Assembly: GCF_002982135.1 (NCBI RefSeq)
Contig: NZ_CP019981.1
Coordinates: forward strand, 1,860,001-1,924,000
Direction: 5' to 3'
Length of the DNA: 64,000 nt
Origin: Pediococcus inopinatus
Lineage (GTDB): Bacteria > Bacillota > Bacilli > Lactobacillales > Lactobacillaceae
The position numbers were made by a program, and so were the translations under genes. Position 1 is the first letter of the stretch, and every line of letters begins with the position of its first letter. Below are positions 16,841-27,198 of the stretch, piece by piece. A model generated the notes under the pieces. The model worked only from the letters and a program-made list of their open reading frames with translations, made no database searches and was not told where the DNA came from.

Positions 16841-17589
16841 TAAGATACATGATTTTTCATCAATTTAGTCAAATCCCGGGCCTTGCGAAATGATACCTTG
16901 CAAACTAATCCCTGATTAAACTGTAATTGTCTGGCTTGCGCATCAAAACTTGTCACATGATCTAAATTAACCAAATAACTTTTATCACAGCGAAATAAAT
17001 TAGTATATTTTTCTTCTAGATTATTGAGATTGCCTGGAAATTCAGCCTGCCGATTTTGGGCAATCATCGTAACACTTCCTGGTCGTTCCTTAACCGTATA
17101 TAGCATCACCAATTCGTTCATCGGGACGGAAAAATAACGCGATCCGATTCGATAGCCGAATAGTTTTTGCTGATGATACAGTGCTTCAACGTACTGAGCC
17201 CGCGCTAAATTGATATCCTCGATTATTTTACTTTTAATACCTTCAAGCGTTTTATCTTTCAAGATATAATCCAATGGTGCAATTTTTCGCTCTAACGTTA
17301 AAAAGGCCAGTTCATCATGAGTTGTGATAAACACAATTTGAGCAAAGGGCATCTTTTGTCGAATTTTACTAGCTAGTTTTAATCCGGCATCTGTTTGCGA
17401 TCCAATTTCCATATCTAAAAAGAACAGTCCCTGCTCTTGATCCAGGATACTGCTTTCTAACTTTTCAACATCATTGGTTGCACAAACCAACTTCATTGCA
17501 TAATTGTTAATCATGATGGTATTTTTGATAACTTTCGCATAATACGCTTGTTGTTCAAGATTATCTTCTAGTAAATAGATTGAAAACAC
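16840..17589 (-). CDS. LytTR response regulator (PlnC/AgrA type)
   Basis: The 249-residue protein has a receiver domain (about 1-125) with phospho-acceptor Asp in LFFLDMEIG and Lys in ILKDK. A C-terminal LytTR DNA-binding domain (about 145-245; NLFRCDKSYLVNLDHV is typical) follows. LytTR regulators of bacteriocin loci bind paired 9-bp repeats, and such pairs lie just downstream at 16773-16802 and at 15718-15747. The start is GTG, right after the kinase stop codon, with GGGGGAG 6 bases upstream. Confidence 0.93.
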   Translation of the reverse strand: MFSIYLLEDNLEQQAYYAKVIKNTIMINNYAMKLVCATNDVEKLESSILDQEQGLFFLDMEIGSQTDAGLKLASKIRQKMPFAQIVFITTHDELAFLTLERKIAPLDYILKDKTLEGIKSKIIEDINLARAQYVEALYHQQKLFGYRIGSRYFSVPMNELVMLYTVKERPGSVTMIAQNRQAEFPGNLNNLEEKYTNLFRCDKSYLVNLDHVTSFDAQARQLQFNQGLVCKVSFRKARDLTKLMKNHVS

Positions 17590-18936
17590 TTATTTCTCCC
17601 CCGTAATAATTAAAGTGATCCGCAGCTTTTGTTGTATCAACTGTGTGTCCAAATAAAAGTTTGCATTTTGATTAACCAACTCTTTGACATTTGCCAGACC
17701 CAAGCCTCGATTTGATCCTTTTGAGGAATAACCCAACTTGAAAATAGTTTGAATATCAAACGGTAATTCAACAGAATTTTCCACTGAAATTTCAACTGTA
17801 TCATCTGTTTTAATAACCGCACAGGTCACCTTCTGATCGGGCATTTTACTAGCCTGTTCAATTGCATTATCCAGCAAGACACCCACAATCCTAACAATAT
17901 CGACAAGTTGTTTTTCGATCAAGAGATCATCTTGTTCAATTTCCAAATCTAATTCAACTTTTTGTTTGCGTGCTTCAAAAAATTTCTGAATGATCAATCC
18001 ACGCAGAGTTTCATTTTTTAGATGATCCAGCGCACCAATACTAACTTTACTTAGCGAACCATTTAAATGCTTTTTATTTTTTAATTCGTTTAAATACTCC
18101 CGCAATTCTGTTTGATCATCGTTTTTCACCAGTTCCGTCATTGAAAGTATAATATTCTGATAATCGTGCTTAAATTGACGCAACTCGGTATACTGCTGTT
18201 CGATACTAGCCAAATAATCATGTAATTGCTGATTTCTGATTCCTTCATCCTTCATATTCTGTTGCACAGCATACGTTTTGATAAAAACCTGCATTTGCCA
18301 ACCCATCAAAAGAATAATTAGCATAAAAATTACAATACTAGCTGCCTGAATGATCGCCGTAATGTTTTGAATATCGCTAATAATCAAAATCGTTTGAATA
18401 GAACCATAAATCATCATTAACATCCCACAAATCCGGGTGGATAATCCTAAATCTTCAATCTGATCCACCAAATGACGCCACCAAGCATGATGTCGATAAA
18501 CCCAAATGAATAAGAGAATGGTAAAAAGTAAATCAATCGTTATATCCTGAAATACCAGTACACCACCGACACTCGAAAGTGACTTAATGGAATGAAAATG
18601 GTTTGTCCACAACGAAATTGTCGTACTAATGTATCCACTAATGGAGATTAAGATTATTTGAATAATGACACTGATTAGCATTGTATTGATGTATCTGGGA
18701 TCAATTTTCAATTTTCTCTGCCTGATCATTTCAATAATAATTACCCCTAAAACTAGTGGTAGATAGGCAGCATCTTCCAAAATCATACTTAAAAATGCGC
18801 AAAAAACACTGACAACAAAATTTAAAACGACTACTTTCAGCCTGAAATTATGATTTAGATAAGCATTTGTACTTAAAACAATAAAAATCAATGCAAAATT
18901 CTCAACGAGATACTCAATAATTCCAAATTCTATCAT
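17590..18936 (-). CDS. Quorum-sensing-type histidine kinase (HPK10, PlnB/AgrC-like)
   Basis: The 448-residue membrane kinase has six to seven N-terminal helices (about 1-215) as peptide-sensing region. The H-box is QFKHDYQNI, the N-box LLDNAIEQA and the G-box SSKGSNRGLGL. It would sense a secreted peptide and phosphorylate the adjoining LytTR regulator, which starts immediately after the kinase stop. The ATG has no good Shine-Dalgarno of its own and lies inside a 19-codon upstream ORF with a strong one, suggesting coupled translation. Confidence 0.93.
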   Translation of the reverse strand: MIEFGIIEYLVENFALIFIVLSTNAYLNHNFRLKVVVLNFVVSVFCAFLSMILEDAAYLPLVLGVIIIEMIRQRKLKIDPRYINTMLISVIIQIILISISGYISTTISLWTNHFHSIKSLSSVGGVLVFQDITIDLLFTILLFIWVYRHHAWWRHLVDQIEDLGLSTRICGMLMMIYGSIQTILIISDIQNITAIIQAASIVIFMLIILLMGWQMQVFIKTYAVQQNMKDEGIRNQQLHDYLASIEQQYTELRQFKHDYQNIILSMTELVKNDDQTELREYLNELKNKKHLNGSLSKVSIGALDHLKNETLRGLIIQKFFEARKQKVELDLEIEQDDLLIEKQLVDIVRIVGVLLDNAIEQASKMPDQKVTCAVIKTDDTVEISVENSVELPFDIQTIFKLGYSSKGSNRGLGLANVKELVNQNANFYLDTQLIQQKLRITLIITGEK

Positions 18937-18973
18937 TATCTGTTAGTTTAGATGAATAACAAAATTCATTCAT
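18914..18973 (-). CDS. 19-aa ORF overlapping the kinase start
   Basis: AAAGGGAG lies 6 bases before an ATG that opens MNEFCYSSKLTDNDRIWNY, stopping 20 bases inside the kinase gene in another frame. It has the best ribosome-binding site of the operon. It could be a leader peptide coupling kinase translation or a leaderless signal peptide. Confidence 0.45.
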   Translation of the reverse strand: MNEFCYSSKLTDNDRIWNY

Positions 18974-19030
18974 CGCTGGCTCCCTTTAAACCAAATCTAC
19001 GTCTTGCATCACATTCTTTAGTTTAACTAA

Positions 19031-19099
19031 ATTGTATCAACAGCGCAATGCGAACCGTATCGTTTTCGGTTAAAGTACAATATTTTGTAAGTGAACAAA
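19031..19099 (-). promoter_or_regulatory. Kinase operon promoter with degenerate direct-repeat box
   Basis: On the minus strand TACTTTAAC (19077-19069) is one base from the TACGTTAAC repeat and stands exactly 32 bp from TACAAT (19036-19031), as in the two clear boxes. The partner repeat is poor (6 of 9 at a 13-bp spacer, 19099-19091). Suggests weak autoregulation. Confidence 0.5.
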
Positions 19100-19188
19100 T
19101 ATACAGCTTTCAGTTAGGAAAAATTTATGACCTAATCATATCCTAAATGAAAACATTTTTTAAAAATCTCTCCGAAACAAAAACAGTA

Positions 19189-19231
19189 AATAAGGGATTG
19201 AAAATCAAAAACTGATTTTCAATCCCTTATT
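19189..19231. terminator. Terminator after the PHP phosphatase gene
   Basis: A perfect 19-bp stem (19189-19207 with 19213-19231) with a 5-base loop, just past the stop at 19241 on the minus strand. The rest of 18974-19240 holds only the kinase promoter. Confidence 0.9.
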
Positions 19232-19240
19232 GCTTAAATT

Positions 19241-20047
19241 TTAGTACTTAATTCCTTCGTCTACATCATCCAACGGCACAATGATCATTGCGTTCTTGCG
19301 ATAAACATTTACATGATGAATATCATGAGCCTTCAACATATCAACCGCATTTTCATAGTTACGCATATACTGATTACTATCATGTGCATCTGAGCCAATT
19401 GTGAATCGTTTGCCACCAAGTTGTTTGTAAATTTCAACTGCATAATCATACAACCCGATATTATGATACTTATACATGCTAGTGGTATTCAACTCAAACG
19501 CCATATTATAACGGACAGCTAACTTCAAAATGTTAGCTAACAACACACCGGCCGTTGTTTCAAACATCCCTGAAGTTAAATTAAGGTTACGCACACCATA
19601 ATCAAAGTGGGCTAACACATCAGCATCGTGAAAAGCATTAATGCCCTTCCACATTAACCGATAGTATTTGTCCGTGACCATCAATGGATCCATCGTCGAT
19701 ACCATACTGTCACTAAAATCATACTCAGCACTTCGGTGGAAACTCAACAATTTAATGTCAAAATCGTGTTGTTTTAGATAAGCATGCATCTCTTTTTCAC
19801 GTCCGGCAAAGTAACCGATCTCCACACCCTTAAAAATGTGTTTCCCAGTTTCTTTTTCTAAACGATTAATCTCACGCGAGTAGGCGTCATAATCAAGCAG
19901 GTCATCCCCGCTTTTGTCGTCTTTTGCTTTGAAATCTAAATGCTCAGTGCTAACAAAATTGTCACCAGCGAGTTTTAAATATGCAGCCATTTTTTCATCT
20001 GAATCAAATGAAAAGTCTGTATGTACATGTTGATCATAATAATCCAT
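19241..20047 (-). CDS. PHP-domain phosphoesterase (histidinol-phosphatase-like)
   Basis: The 268-residue protein starts MDYYDQHVHTDFSFD, the HxH metal motif of the PHP family. Further metal ligands are in STEHLDF, LSFHRS, AHFDYG and IGSDAHD. It is a metal-dependent phosphatase of HisJ/HisK type. No histidine genes are nearby, so the substrate is open. It lies 12 bp after an Rrf2 regulator gene and is co-transcribed with it. Confidence 0.88.
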   Translation of the reverse strand: MDYYDQHVHTDFSFDSDEKMAAYLKLAGDNFVSTEHLDFKAKDDKSGDDLLDYDAYSREINRLEKETGKHIFKGVEIGYFAGREKEMHAYLKQHDFDIKLLSFHRSAEYDFSDSMVSTMDPLMVTDKYYRLMWKGINAFHDADVLAHFDYGVRNLNLTSGMFETTAGVLLANILKLAVRYNMAFELNTTSMYKYHNIGLYDYAVEIYKQLGGKRFTIGSDAHDSNQYMRNYENAVDMLKAHDIHHVNVYRKNAMIIVPLDDVDEGIKY

Positions 20048-20059
20048 AGAAAACTCATC

Positions 20060-20524
20060 TCACTTATCATTTTTTTTGACTAATTGTTTAAAATATCCAT
20101 GATGATATAAATCTTGTTTCAGGTCCGCTAAGGTAAAGCGATGATAGAACGAGCGATACTGATCATCTGCAAGAGTAAACAAATCGGTTAGTGTTTCTGA
20201 CATATTATCAGAAATAGGATCTGCCTGATTGACCCCTTCAGATTTTCCCGTGATGAACCGCGCATAACTTATTGTAGGCGGAATCGTCAGGTCATATAAT
20301 TCACCCACATTAATATCTGCTAGTGCTCTTTTTAACTGATAACCGCCATTCTTTCCTACTGATCCCTCAATGTACCCTTTTTTATGGAGGACGGATAAAA
20401 TGTTACGAATGACCACGGCGTTTAGATCCAACGAAGCGGCTAATTCTCGGCTAGCAATCTTTCGTGGATTGTTCTCTTCCAAGTAAAACAAACTGTGCAC
20501 CGCAACTGAAAAATCCAATTTCAT
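20060..20524 (-). CDS. Rrf2-family transcriptional regulator
   Basis: The 154-residue protein has the N-terminal winged helix of the Rrf2 family (LDFSVAVHSLFYLEEN..., then GKNGGYQL in the wing). It has no cysteines, so it cannot hold an iron-sulfur cluster as IscR or NsrR do and must sense something else. It leads a two-gene operon with the PHP phosphatase and probably regulates it. AGGAGG lies upstream of the start. Confidence 0.88.
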   Translation of the reverse strand: MKLDFSVAVHSLFYLEENNPRKIASRELAASLDLNAVVIRNILSVLHKKGYIEGSVGKNGGYQLKRALADINVGELYDLTIPPTISYARFITGKSEGVNQADPISDNMSETLTDLFTLADDQYRSFYHRFTLADLKQDLYHHGYFKQLVKKNDK

Positions 20525-20653
20525 TCGATCGGACCTCCTTGTTAATGTTTACACTTACATTTTAACACAATTTCCTATTTTCTTGGGAAAATTGGTCGAA
20601 AATGAAAACATCAAGAAAGCTTGCAAAACACGTTTATTTTTTTGCGTTTTTTT

Positions 20654-21562
20654 CTATTTGCCAGCCTGAATTGCGCGGTAAACAGCCCCGATTATACCAG
20701 CATCATTTCGTAGTTTAGCAGGTTTCACTTCCGCAAAGGTCAAATCGCGGACATCTGAATTACGGGCTTTCATATCCGCAATTTTAGCATGCAAACCATC
20801 AATAAATTTCGGATTAGCAGAAATGCCACCACCAATTAAGACAATTTCTGGGTCAATTGCCACCATCAAATTAATAATCCCTTTAGCGAGGGCCGTATAG
20901 AAGAAGTCTAGGCTTTCAAGCGCCATTTTGTCGTTCTTATCTGCCAAATCATAGACAACACGCGCATCAGTCACTTCTGGTTTGCCGCTATGCTTGTTGT
21001 AGTAATTTAAAAGACCAAACACAGTTGCACCAGTAAAACTCAAACTGTTAAGCTCCAGATTTTGATCGTTATTCACATTCATGACGGACATCATCCCTAA
21101 CTCGCCAGCCATTCCGTGACCACCACGGTAAATTTGGTCGTTAATGACGATCCCGCCACCAATTCCAGTGCCGACAACCATGCAATAATAACTATGAAAA
21201 CCAACCGCATTGCCTTTCCACTGTTCCGCAAAGGCCGCCGCATTGGCGTCATTTTCAACGGTTGTCGTAATATGGGTGCGTTTTTCAATTTCTTGTTTCA
21301 GGTTAATCCCGAAGAAATCTTTAATTGCGCCACCAGTGGTCATGAAACCATCTTTTTGAACAATCCCAGGGGCACTCACACCAATCGCAGTAATGGTTTT
21401 TTCTGCTGTAAATTTATTAACAATTGTGGCAATGTTTTTGAGGATCTCTTCACCTTTAATGCTGGTTTTAACCGCATCTTTTTCAAGGATTTTGCCAGTT
21501 TCATCAACTAGGCCATATGTAATCGTCGTGCCACCAATATCGAGTCCAATATAATATTTCAT
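20654..21562 (-). CDS. ROK-family sugar kinase/regulator-like protein
   Basis: The 302-residue protein has the ASKHA phosphate loop IGLDIGGTTITYG, ENDANAAA and GTGIGGGIVI. It lacks the cysteine zinc motif (CxCGxxGC) that normally follows the GELG block; here the stretch reads MSVMNVNNDQNLELNS. It probably phosphorylates glucose or a beta-glucoside released in this operon. The ATG at 21562 follows AAGGAAG; 26 extra in-frame codons upstream lack a ribosome-binding site. Confidence 0.85.
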   Translation of the reverse strand: MKYYIGLDIGGTTITYGLVDETGKILEKDAVKTSIKGEEILKNIATIVNKFTAEKTITAIGVSAPGIVQKDGFMTTGGAIKDFFGINLKQEIEKRTHITTTVENDANAAAFAEQWKGNAVGFHSYYCMVVGTGIGGGIVINDQIYRGGHGMAGELGMMSVMNVNNDQNLELNSLSFTGATVFGLLNYYNKHSGKPEVTDARVVYDLADKNDKMALESLDFFYTALAKGIINLMVAIDPEIVLIGGGISANPKFIDGLHAKIADMKARNSDVRDLTFAEVKPAKLRNDAGIIGAVYRAIQAGK

Positions 21563-21673
21563 ATTTTTAACTTCCTTTACATTATGTATGAAAAGAGGAT
21601 TGAAACAAAACGCTACGTTCAAACAAGATGACCGCAACATTTTTATTTCAGATCCTCTTTTTTTAAAACGTTT

Positions 21674-23134
<1,461 letters not shown>

Positions 23135-23155
23135 TTAGTATTCATGTACATTTCA

Positions 23156-23215
23156 AGTATAGCGCACTTTGAAAACGTTTTACACAGAAAAACAATTATT
23201 TTCATAGCGCTTTCA
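23156..23215 (-). promoter_or_regulatory. Promoter region of the GH1 gene with two cre-like sites
   Basis: A -10 box TATACT (23161-23156) lies upstream of the GH1 gene. TGAAAGCGCTATGA (minus, 23215-23202) matches the cre consensus at 13 of 14 positions. TGAAAACGTTTTACA (plus, 23170-23184) is a near-palindromic cre-like site over the -35 area. CcpA control is expected. Confidence 0.65.
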
Positions 23216-23227
23216 ATAACTTTTATA

Positions 23228-23273
23228 AAAAAATCTATTCACTTTGATTTTCATCGCCATAAATAGATTTTTT
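23228..23273 (-). terminator. Terminator after the EIIC gene
   Basis: A 10-bp A/T-rich stem around AATCTATT with a 22-base loop, followed by TTTTTTT on the minus strand, just past the EIIC stop. Confidence 0.65.
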
Positions 23274-23280
23274 AGGTAAG

Positions 23281-24666
23281 CTAGTCTGTTGCGTGTTCTG
23301 TTGTTGCAGCAGCTTCAGCTTCTTTAGTATGTGCTTCTGAGTCCAAAGCAGCTTGTTCTTGTCCATACAAGATTTGATCTTGCTTGTGAGCGAATGGTAA
23401 GTATACGAAGAATGATAATACTAAGACAACTGCTTGCCAAATCATCATCTTCCAACCACCGACTAACAAACCAGAAAGAATTGGTGGGGTGGTCCATGGA
23501 ACTTGAACACCTGTGAAGTATGGAATAACACCTAATTTAATTAACCAGTATGTGGAGCCCATTGAAATTGCAGGCATAAACATAAATGGAATGATTAAAA
23601 GTGGGTTCATAACAATTGGAACCCCGAATAAAACAGGTTCGTTAATGTTGAAAAGCCCTGGTAAGAATGACAAACGACCAATACTCTTCATTTGAGCTGA
23701 TTTGGCCATAAACGCCATGAAGAAGACTAATCCAATTGTCATCCCAGAACCAGTTACGGTACCAAATTGATCAAGTAGTGATTGAACAAAGACATGGCCA
23801 CCGTTTGCGGCAGTAACAACACCGTGTGCTTTAAAGATTGCGGCATTTTGTAAACTGTTAGCAGTCAGGATTGGTGTCATAATACCACTGACAATAACCG
23901 CGCCATGAACACCAAAGAACCAGAAGAATGGAATCAATAGTGAAATAATCAAAACTCCACCAAATGAATCTGTTAATCCTTGTAAAGGTGTTTGGATGGT
24001 TTGGTAAATCCACTGTGTCATTGTTGTGTGAGCTGTTGCATCAAAGAGCATGTATACAATCAACCAACCAGTAATGATTACAAATGCAGGGATTAAAGCG
24101 ACAAATGATTCTGCAACTGCTGGTGGAACCTGCTCTGGTAATTTAATTGTAATATGATGCTTGATAAACCATGAGTAAATCCAACCAGTTAATAATCCAA
24201 TAATGATAGCAGCGATCATTCCTTGACCACCAAGCCAAGTCCGATCGATAAATCCAGTTAACATTGTAGGAGCTTGTGTAGCTGAAACAACTGTTTTACC
24301 AGCTGCGTTCATAACAGCTGTTGTAGGACGCATGATAAGGAAGAAACTTACCAACGCGGTCATCCCGGCTGGAAGTGGTTCAAACCCATCATCTTTTACC
24401 CAGTTGTACGCAATCCCAACTACGGCAAAGACGGCTAAGATCCCAAATGAAGCATTGTATGCTTGTGTCCAGTAAGGCGTTAAACCAGTATTATCCATGA
24501 AAGTGGCAACTGCTGGTAATGGAAATGCACTTAGCAGTAAGAAGATTGATCCGACCATAATGAATGGTAAACTGACTAACATCCCATTCTTTAAAGCCGT
24601 GATCGCTTTTGTATTAACAAACTTCATAATTGGTGGCAGAAGTTTGTTGTTAATCCAATCGTTCAT
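23281..24666 (-). CDS. celB: PTS cellobiose/lactose-family EIIC permease
   Basis: The 461-residue protein has about ten membrane helices and the EIIC signatures FNINEPVLFGVPIVMNP and ITPILTANSLQNAA-like region. EIIA and EIIB partners are not encoded here, so they must come from elsewhere. The ATG at 24666 is preceded by GAGGTG at 6 bases; an in-frame GTG three codons earlier overlaps that box. It precedes the GH1 gene. The C-terminus is rich in Ala, Glu and Thr. Confidence 0.92.
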   Translation of the reverse strand: MNDWINNKLLPPIMKFVNTKAITALKNGMLVSLPFIMVGSIFLLLSAFPLPAVATFMDNTGLTPYWTQAYNASFGILAVFAVVGIAYNWVKDDGFEPLPAGMTALVSFFLIMRPTTAVMNAAGKTVVSATQAPTMLTGFIDRTWLGGQGMIAAIIIGLLTGWIYSWFIKHHITIKLPEQVPPAVAESFVALIPAFVIITGWLIVYMLFDATAHTTMTQWIYQTIQTPLQGLTDSFGGVLIISLLIPFFWFFGVHGAVIVSGIMTPILTANSLQNAAIFKAHGVVTAANGGHVFVQSLLDQFGTVTGSGMTIGLVFFMAFMAKSAQMKSIGRLSFLPGLFNINEPVLFGVPIVMNPLLIIPFMFMPAISMGSTYWLIKLGVIPYFTGVQVPWTTPPILSGLLVGGWKMMIWQAVVLVLSFFVYLPFAHKQDQILYGQEQAALDSEAHTKEAEAAATTEHATD

Positions 24667-24746
24667 TAATATCACCTCAACTAATAATTGCTTATATATG
24701 TTCTAAAGAAAATAATTGAAAAATCTTTGGCCAAAGATTATGTAAC

Positions 24747-24797
24747 GTGAAGCGCTTTCAACAGATACATTATAACCACTCTCTTTTGTTATTGTAC
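24747..24797 (-). promoter_or_regulatory. celB promoter with cre-like site
   Basis: TATAAT (24774-24769) lies 18 bp from TGTACA (24798-24793 region). Downstream, TGAAAGCGCTTCAC (24760-24747) has a strong AAAGCGCTT core. CcpA binding here would block transcription in glucose. Confidence 0.6.
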
Positions 24798-24816
24798 AGG
24801 TGTTTCGCAAATAAAA

Positions 24817-24860
24817 AACATGTTCCAATTAGGGTTCAAGTACCTAATTTGGAACATGTT
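24817..24860 (-). terminator. Terminator after the NmrA-like gene
   Basis: A 17-bp stem with one bulge (AACATGTTCCAA arms), followed by TTTTTTATTT on the minus strand. Confidence 0.8.
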
Positions 24861-24895
24861 CCATGAAACAGCTTTGAGTGTTTACATAACGCGGA

Positions 24896-25531
24896 TTAGA
24901 GCTGCTTTACTGCATCACTAATTGGCGTTTCTCCACTGCTAACTGCAAATTCTTTTTTGATTGTCTCCGGATTATGAAGAACCGAAACGAGGACAGCTGC
25001 CACATCTTCACGCGCAATTTTACCAGTTTGCTGATCCAAAACAATGCCACCTTTACCAGCATCATTTGTTAACGCACCAGGTTTTACAATTGTGTAATCT
25101 AAATTCGTTTCATCCTTTAAATATAAATCGGCGTAATGTTTCGCAACATAATACGGTTTGATGGCCGTCCAACGCGTACGATCTTCGGCATTCATGGCAC
25201 TCACTAAGACAAAACGTTTGGTGCCGGCTTTTTCAGCGGCTTCCATGCTCTTAACAGCACCATCTAGATCAATCAAAAGCGTCTGGTCATCACCGGTTTT
25301 ACCACCAGATCCAGCACTAAACACAATCGCATCAACATCAGATAAGGACTTTGCCAGTTCTTCCGGCTGTTCATTTAAATCATAGTGCCGGGTTTCTGCA
25401 CCCTGATCTTTAAAAAAGTCACTCTGTTTATCGTCACGAATTCCGGCTACTACTTCATCACCGTTTGCCAACAATTGTTTGACTAAGAGTTGCCCGATTT
25501 GACCATGTGCGCCAATTACAAATACTTTCAT
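24896..25531 (-). CDS. NAD(P)-binding NmrA/SDR-like oxidoreductase
   Basis: The 211-residue atypical short-chain dehydrogenase has the dinucleotide loop GAHGQIGQ and no clear YxxxK catalytic pair apart from YYVAK at about 126-130. These proteins act as redox-linked reductases or NADP sensors. Two further members of the family lie at 38779 and 47902. Single gene with its own terminator. Confidence 0.85.
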   Translation of the reverse strand: MKVFVIGAHGQIGQLLVKQLLANGDEVVAGIRDDKQSDFFKDQGAETRHYDLNEQPEELAKSLSDVDAIVFSAGSGGKTGDDQTLLIDLDGAVKSMEAAEKAGTKRFVLVSAMNAEDRTRWTAIKPYYVAKHYADLYLKDETNLDYTIVKPGALTNDAGKGGIVLDQQTGKIAREDVAAVLVSVLHNPETIKKEFAVSSGETPISDAVKQL

Positions 25532-25642
25532 GTAAAAACCTCCTATTGTTTAAACTTCCGTAATTATTATGATTCCTAAATTTACACTATCATTTTTACA
25601 TGCTATGTTAAAACAAAAATGCTTGAAGGGTTCTTATTTATT

Positions 25643-26419
25643 ATGAAACAAAAGTTAGTTCGCGGCTTCCTTTTACTTATCGTTCTTCTAATTGGGGTAA
25701 CTGTTTATTGGCAGCATCGTGATACACCGCTAAATCATGTCAAAGTCACTGGTGATAACACAGCAACTATTTTTATTCCCGGCTATAAAGGCGGTGCCCA
25801 TACTTTTAATGGTATGATTCACCGCTTAGATCATAAAAATTTAGCTCATGCAGCTTTAAAAGTGAATATTGATACTCGCGGCCAAGCCCATATTCAAAGA
25901 AAGGGTGTGCTGACCAATAATCCACTCATTCAATTAACCTTCACGGACAATACAGATCCTCAAAAACAAATGCAGTTTCTACCAGCCTTCATGAAAGAAC
26001 TAAAAACTGTTTACCACATTAAGAAAGTTAATTTTGTTGCCCATTCAATGGGTGGCAGTGTGGTGTTGCGGTATTTGGAAAACAAACAGGCCCAAACCAA
26101 CCAATATCCAACGGTTAATAAATTTGTCGCCATCGGAACGCCGTTTGGCTATATCACACCCGACAATGGCTTGGCAATTACCGCCGCCAATATTCCAGCC
26201 AATCTTAAAATTCTCAACATTGCGGGTGACTTGAATCACACCGGTACTGATACTGCAGTCCCCTTGAAAAGCAATGAGAATCTAAAAACAATTGTGAATG
26301 GCCATGTAGCAAGTTACCGCCACGTCACAATTACAGGTAACCGCGGCCAGGCGCAACATAGTGCTCTCCATGAAAATCCCCAAGTAGATAAATTAGTGGC
26401 CGAATTTTTGTGGAACTAA
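25643..26419 (+). CDS. Membrane-anchored alpha/beta hydrolase (DUF915 type)
   Basis: About 258 residues: an N-terminal hydrophobic segment (signal anchor) and an extracellular hydrolase domain. The nucleophile elbow is VAHSMGGS, Asp and His follow late (GDLN, QHSALHE). IFIPGYKGGAHTFN is typical of lactobacillar DUF915 proteins. Substrate unknown. The ATG at 25643 fits the hydrophobic start; GAAGGG is 12 bases away, and the ATG at 25619 has none. Confidence 0.85.
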   Translation: MKQKLVRGFLLLIVLLIGVTVYWQHRDTPLNHVKVTGDNTATIFIPGYKGGAHTFNGMIHRLDHKNLAHAALKVNIDTRGQAHIQRKGVLTNNPLIQLTFTDNTDPQKQMQFLPAFMKELKTVYHIKKVNFVAHSMGGSVVLRYLENKQAQTNQYPTVNKFVAIGTPFGYITPDNGLAITAANIPANLKILNIAGDLNHTGTDTAVPLKSNENLKTIVNGHVASYRHVTITGNRGQAQHSALHENPQVDKLVAEFLWN

Positions 26420-26428
26420 CAGCAGTGC

Positions 26429-27097
26429 TCAATAAATTTCAATCTCCACAATTTCTGGGATAGCTTCCAAAATTTCAGTTATTTTTTCTTTATTAAACGA
26501 CTCTGGATATTGAATGGTCATGCGCACAGTATCCTGGGTCTCTGCTTTTCTAACGTGCACACTCGCTACAGTTATGTCATTTTTTTCAAGTCGCTTTTGG
26601 ATCATCGAGACGTTATGATCACCAACCTGCACCCTCAGCCTGACTTCACTATAATAGGGTAAATGCAGCCAGCTCAAATCACGGTGCAACATAATTTGGG
26701 TAGCCAAAACCAGTAGTGCAGAGAAAATTCCCACAATGTACATGCGAGCCCCAATTGCCATCCCGACGCCAGCCGTCGTCCATAGCCCAGTCGCAGTGGT
26801 TAGGCCGTTAACATCTTCGTGTTTTACAATGATAGTGCCGGCGCCAATAAACCCAATCCCGCTCACAATCTGAGCCGCAATCCGGGACGGATCTAGTCCA
26901 ATTCCTTTATTTCCCAGCAAATCCATGAAACCATATTTAGATACAATCATCATTAATGCTGAACCAACTGCAATAATGATGTGTGTCCGCAGCCCGGCAG
27001 TTTTGGCGCGCGCATCACGCTCATATCCAATCGCAAACCCACAAGCACCTGCAATTAATACACGTAAAATCAAATCAAATTGTGTAGAAATTGACAT
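26429..27097 (-). CDS. MgtC/SapB-family membrane protein
   Basis: The 222-residue protein has four to five membrane helices with the family motifs GYERDARAKTAGLRTH and GIGFIGAGTIIV, plus a C-terminal cytoplasmic ACT-like domain. MgtC relatives modulate membrane potential or phosphate and magnesium balance. AAGGAGG precedes the ATG at 27097; the longer frame to 27148 is rejected. Confidence 0.9.
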   Translation of the reverse strand: MSISTQFDLILRVLIAGACGFAIGYERDARAKTAGLRTHIIIAVGSALMMIVSKYGFMDLLGNKGIGLDPSRIAAQIVSGIGFIGAGTIIVKHEDVNGLTTATGLWTTAGVGMAIGARMYIVGIFSALLVLATQIMLHRDLSWLHLPYYSEVRLRVQVGDHNVSMIQKRLEKNDITVASVHVRKAETQDTVRMTIQYPESFNKEKITEILEAIPEIVEIEIY

Positions 27098-27140
27098 GTT
27101 ACTTCTAACCTCCTTAAAATTTATTTTCCCATACGAAAAA

Positions 27141-27173
27141 CAGATCAACTGTATTAAGTATACAGTCGATCCT
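27141..27173 (-). terminator. Terminator after the thioredoxin gene
   Basis: GATCAACTGTAT pairs with ATACAGTCGATC (one mismatch) around a 5-base loop, and TTTTTCG follows on the minus strand. Confidence 0.65.
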
Positions 27174-27198
27174 GCTTATTTTTTAATGATTCGTTTTA

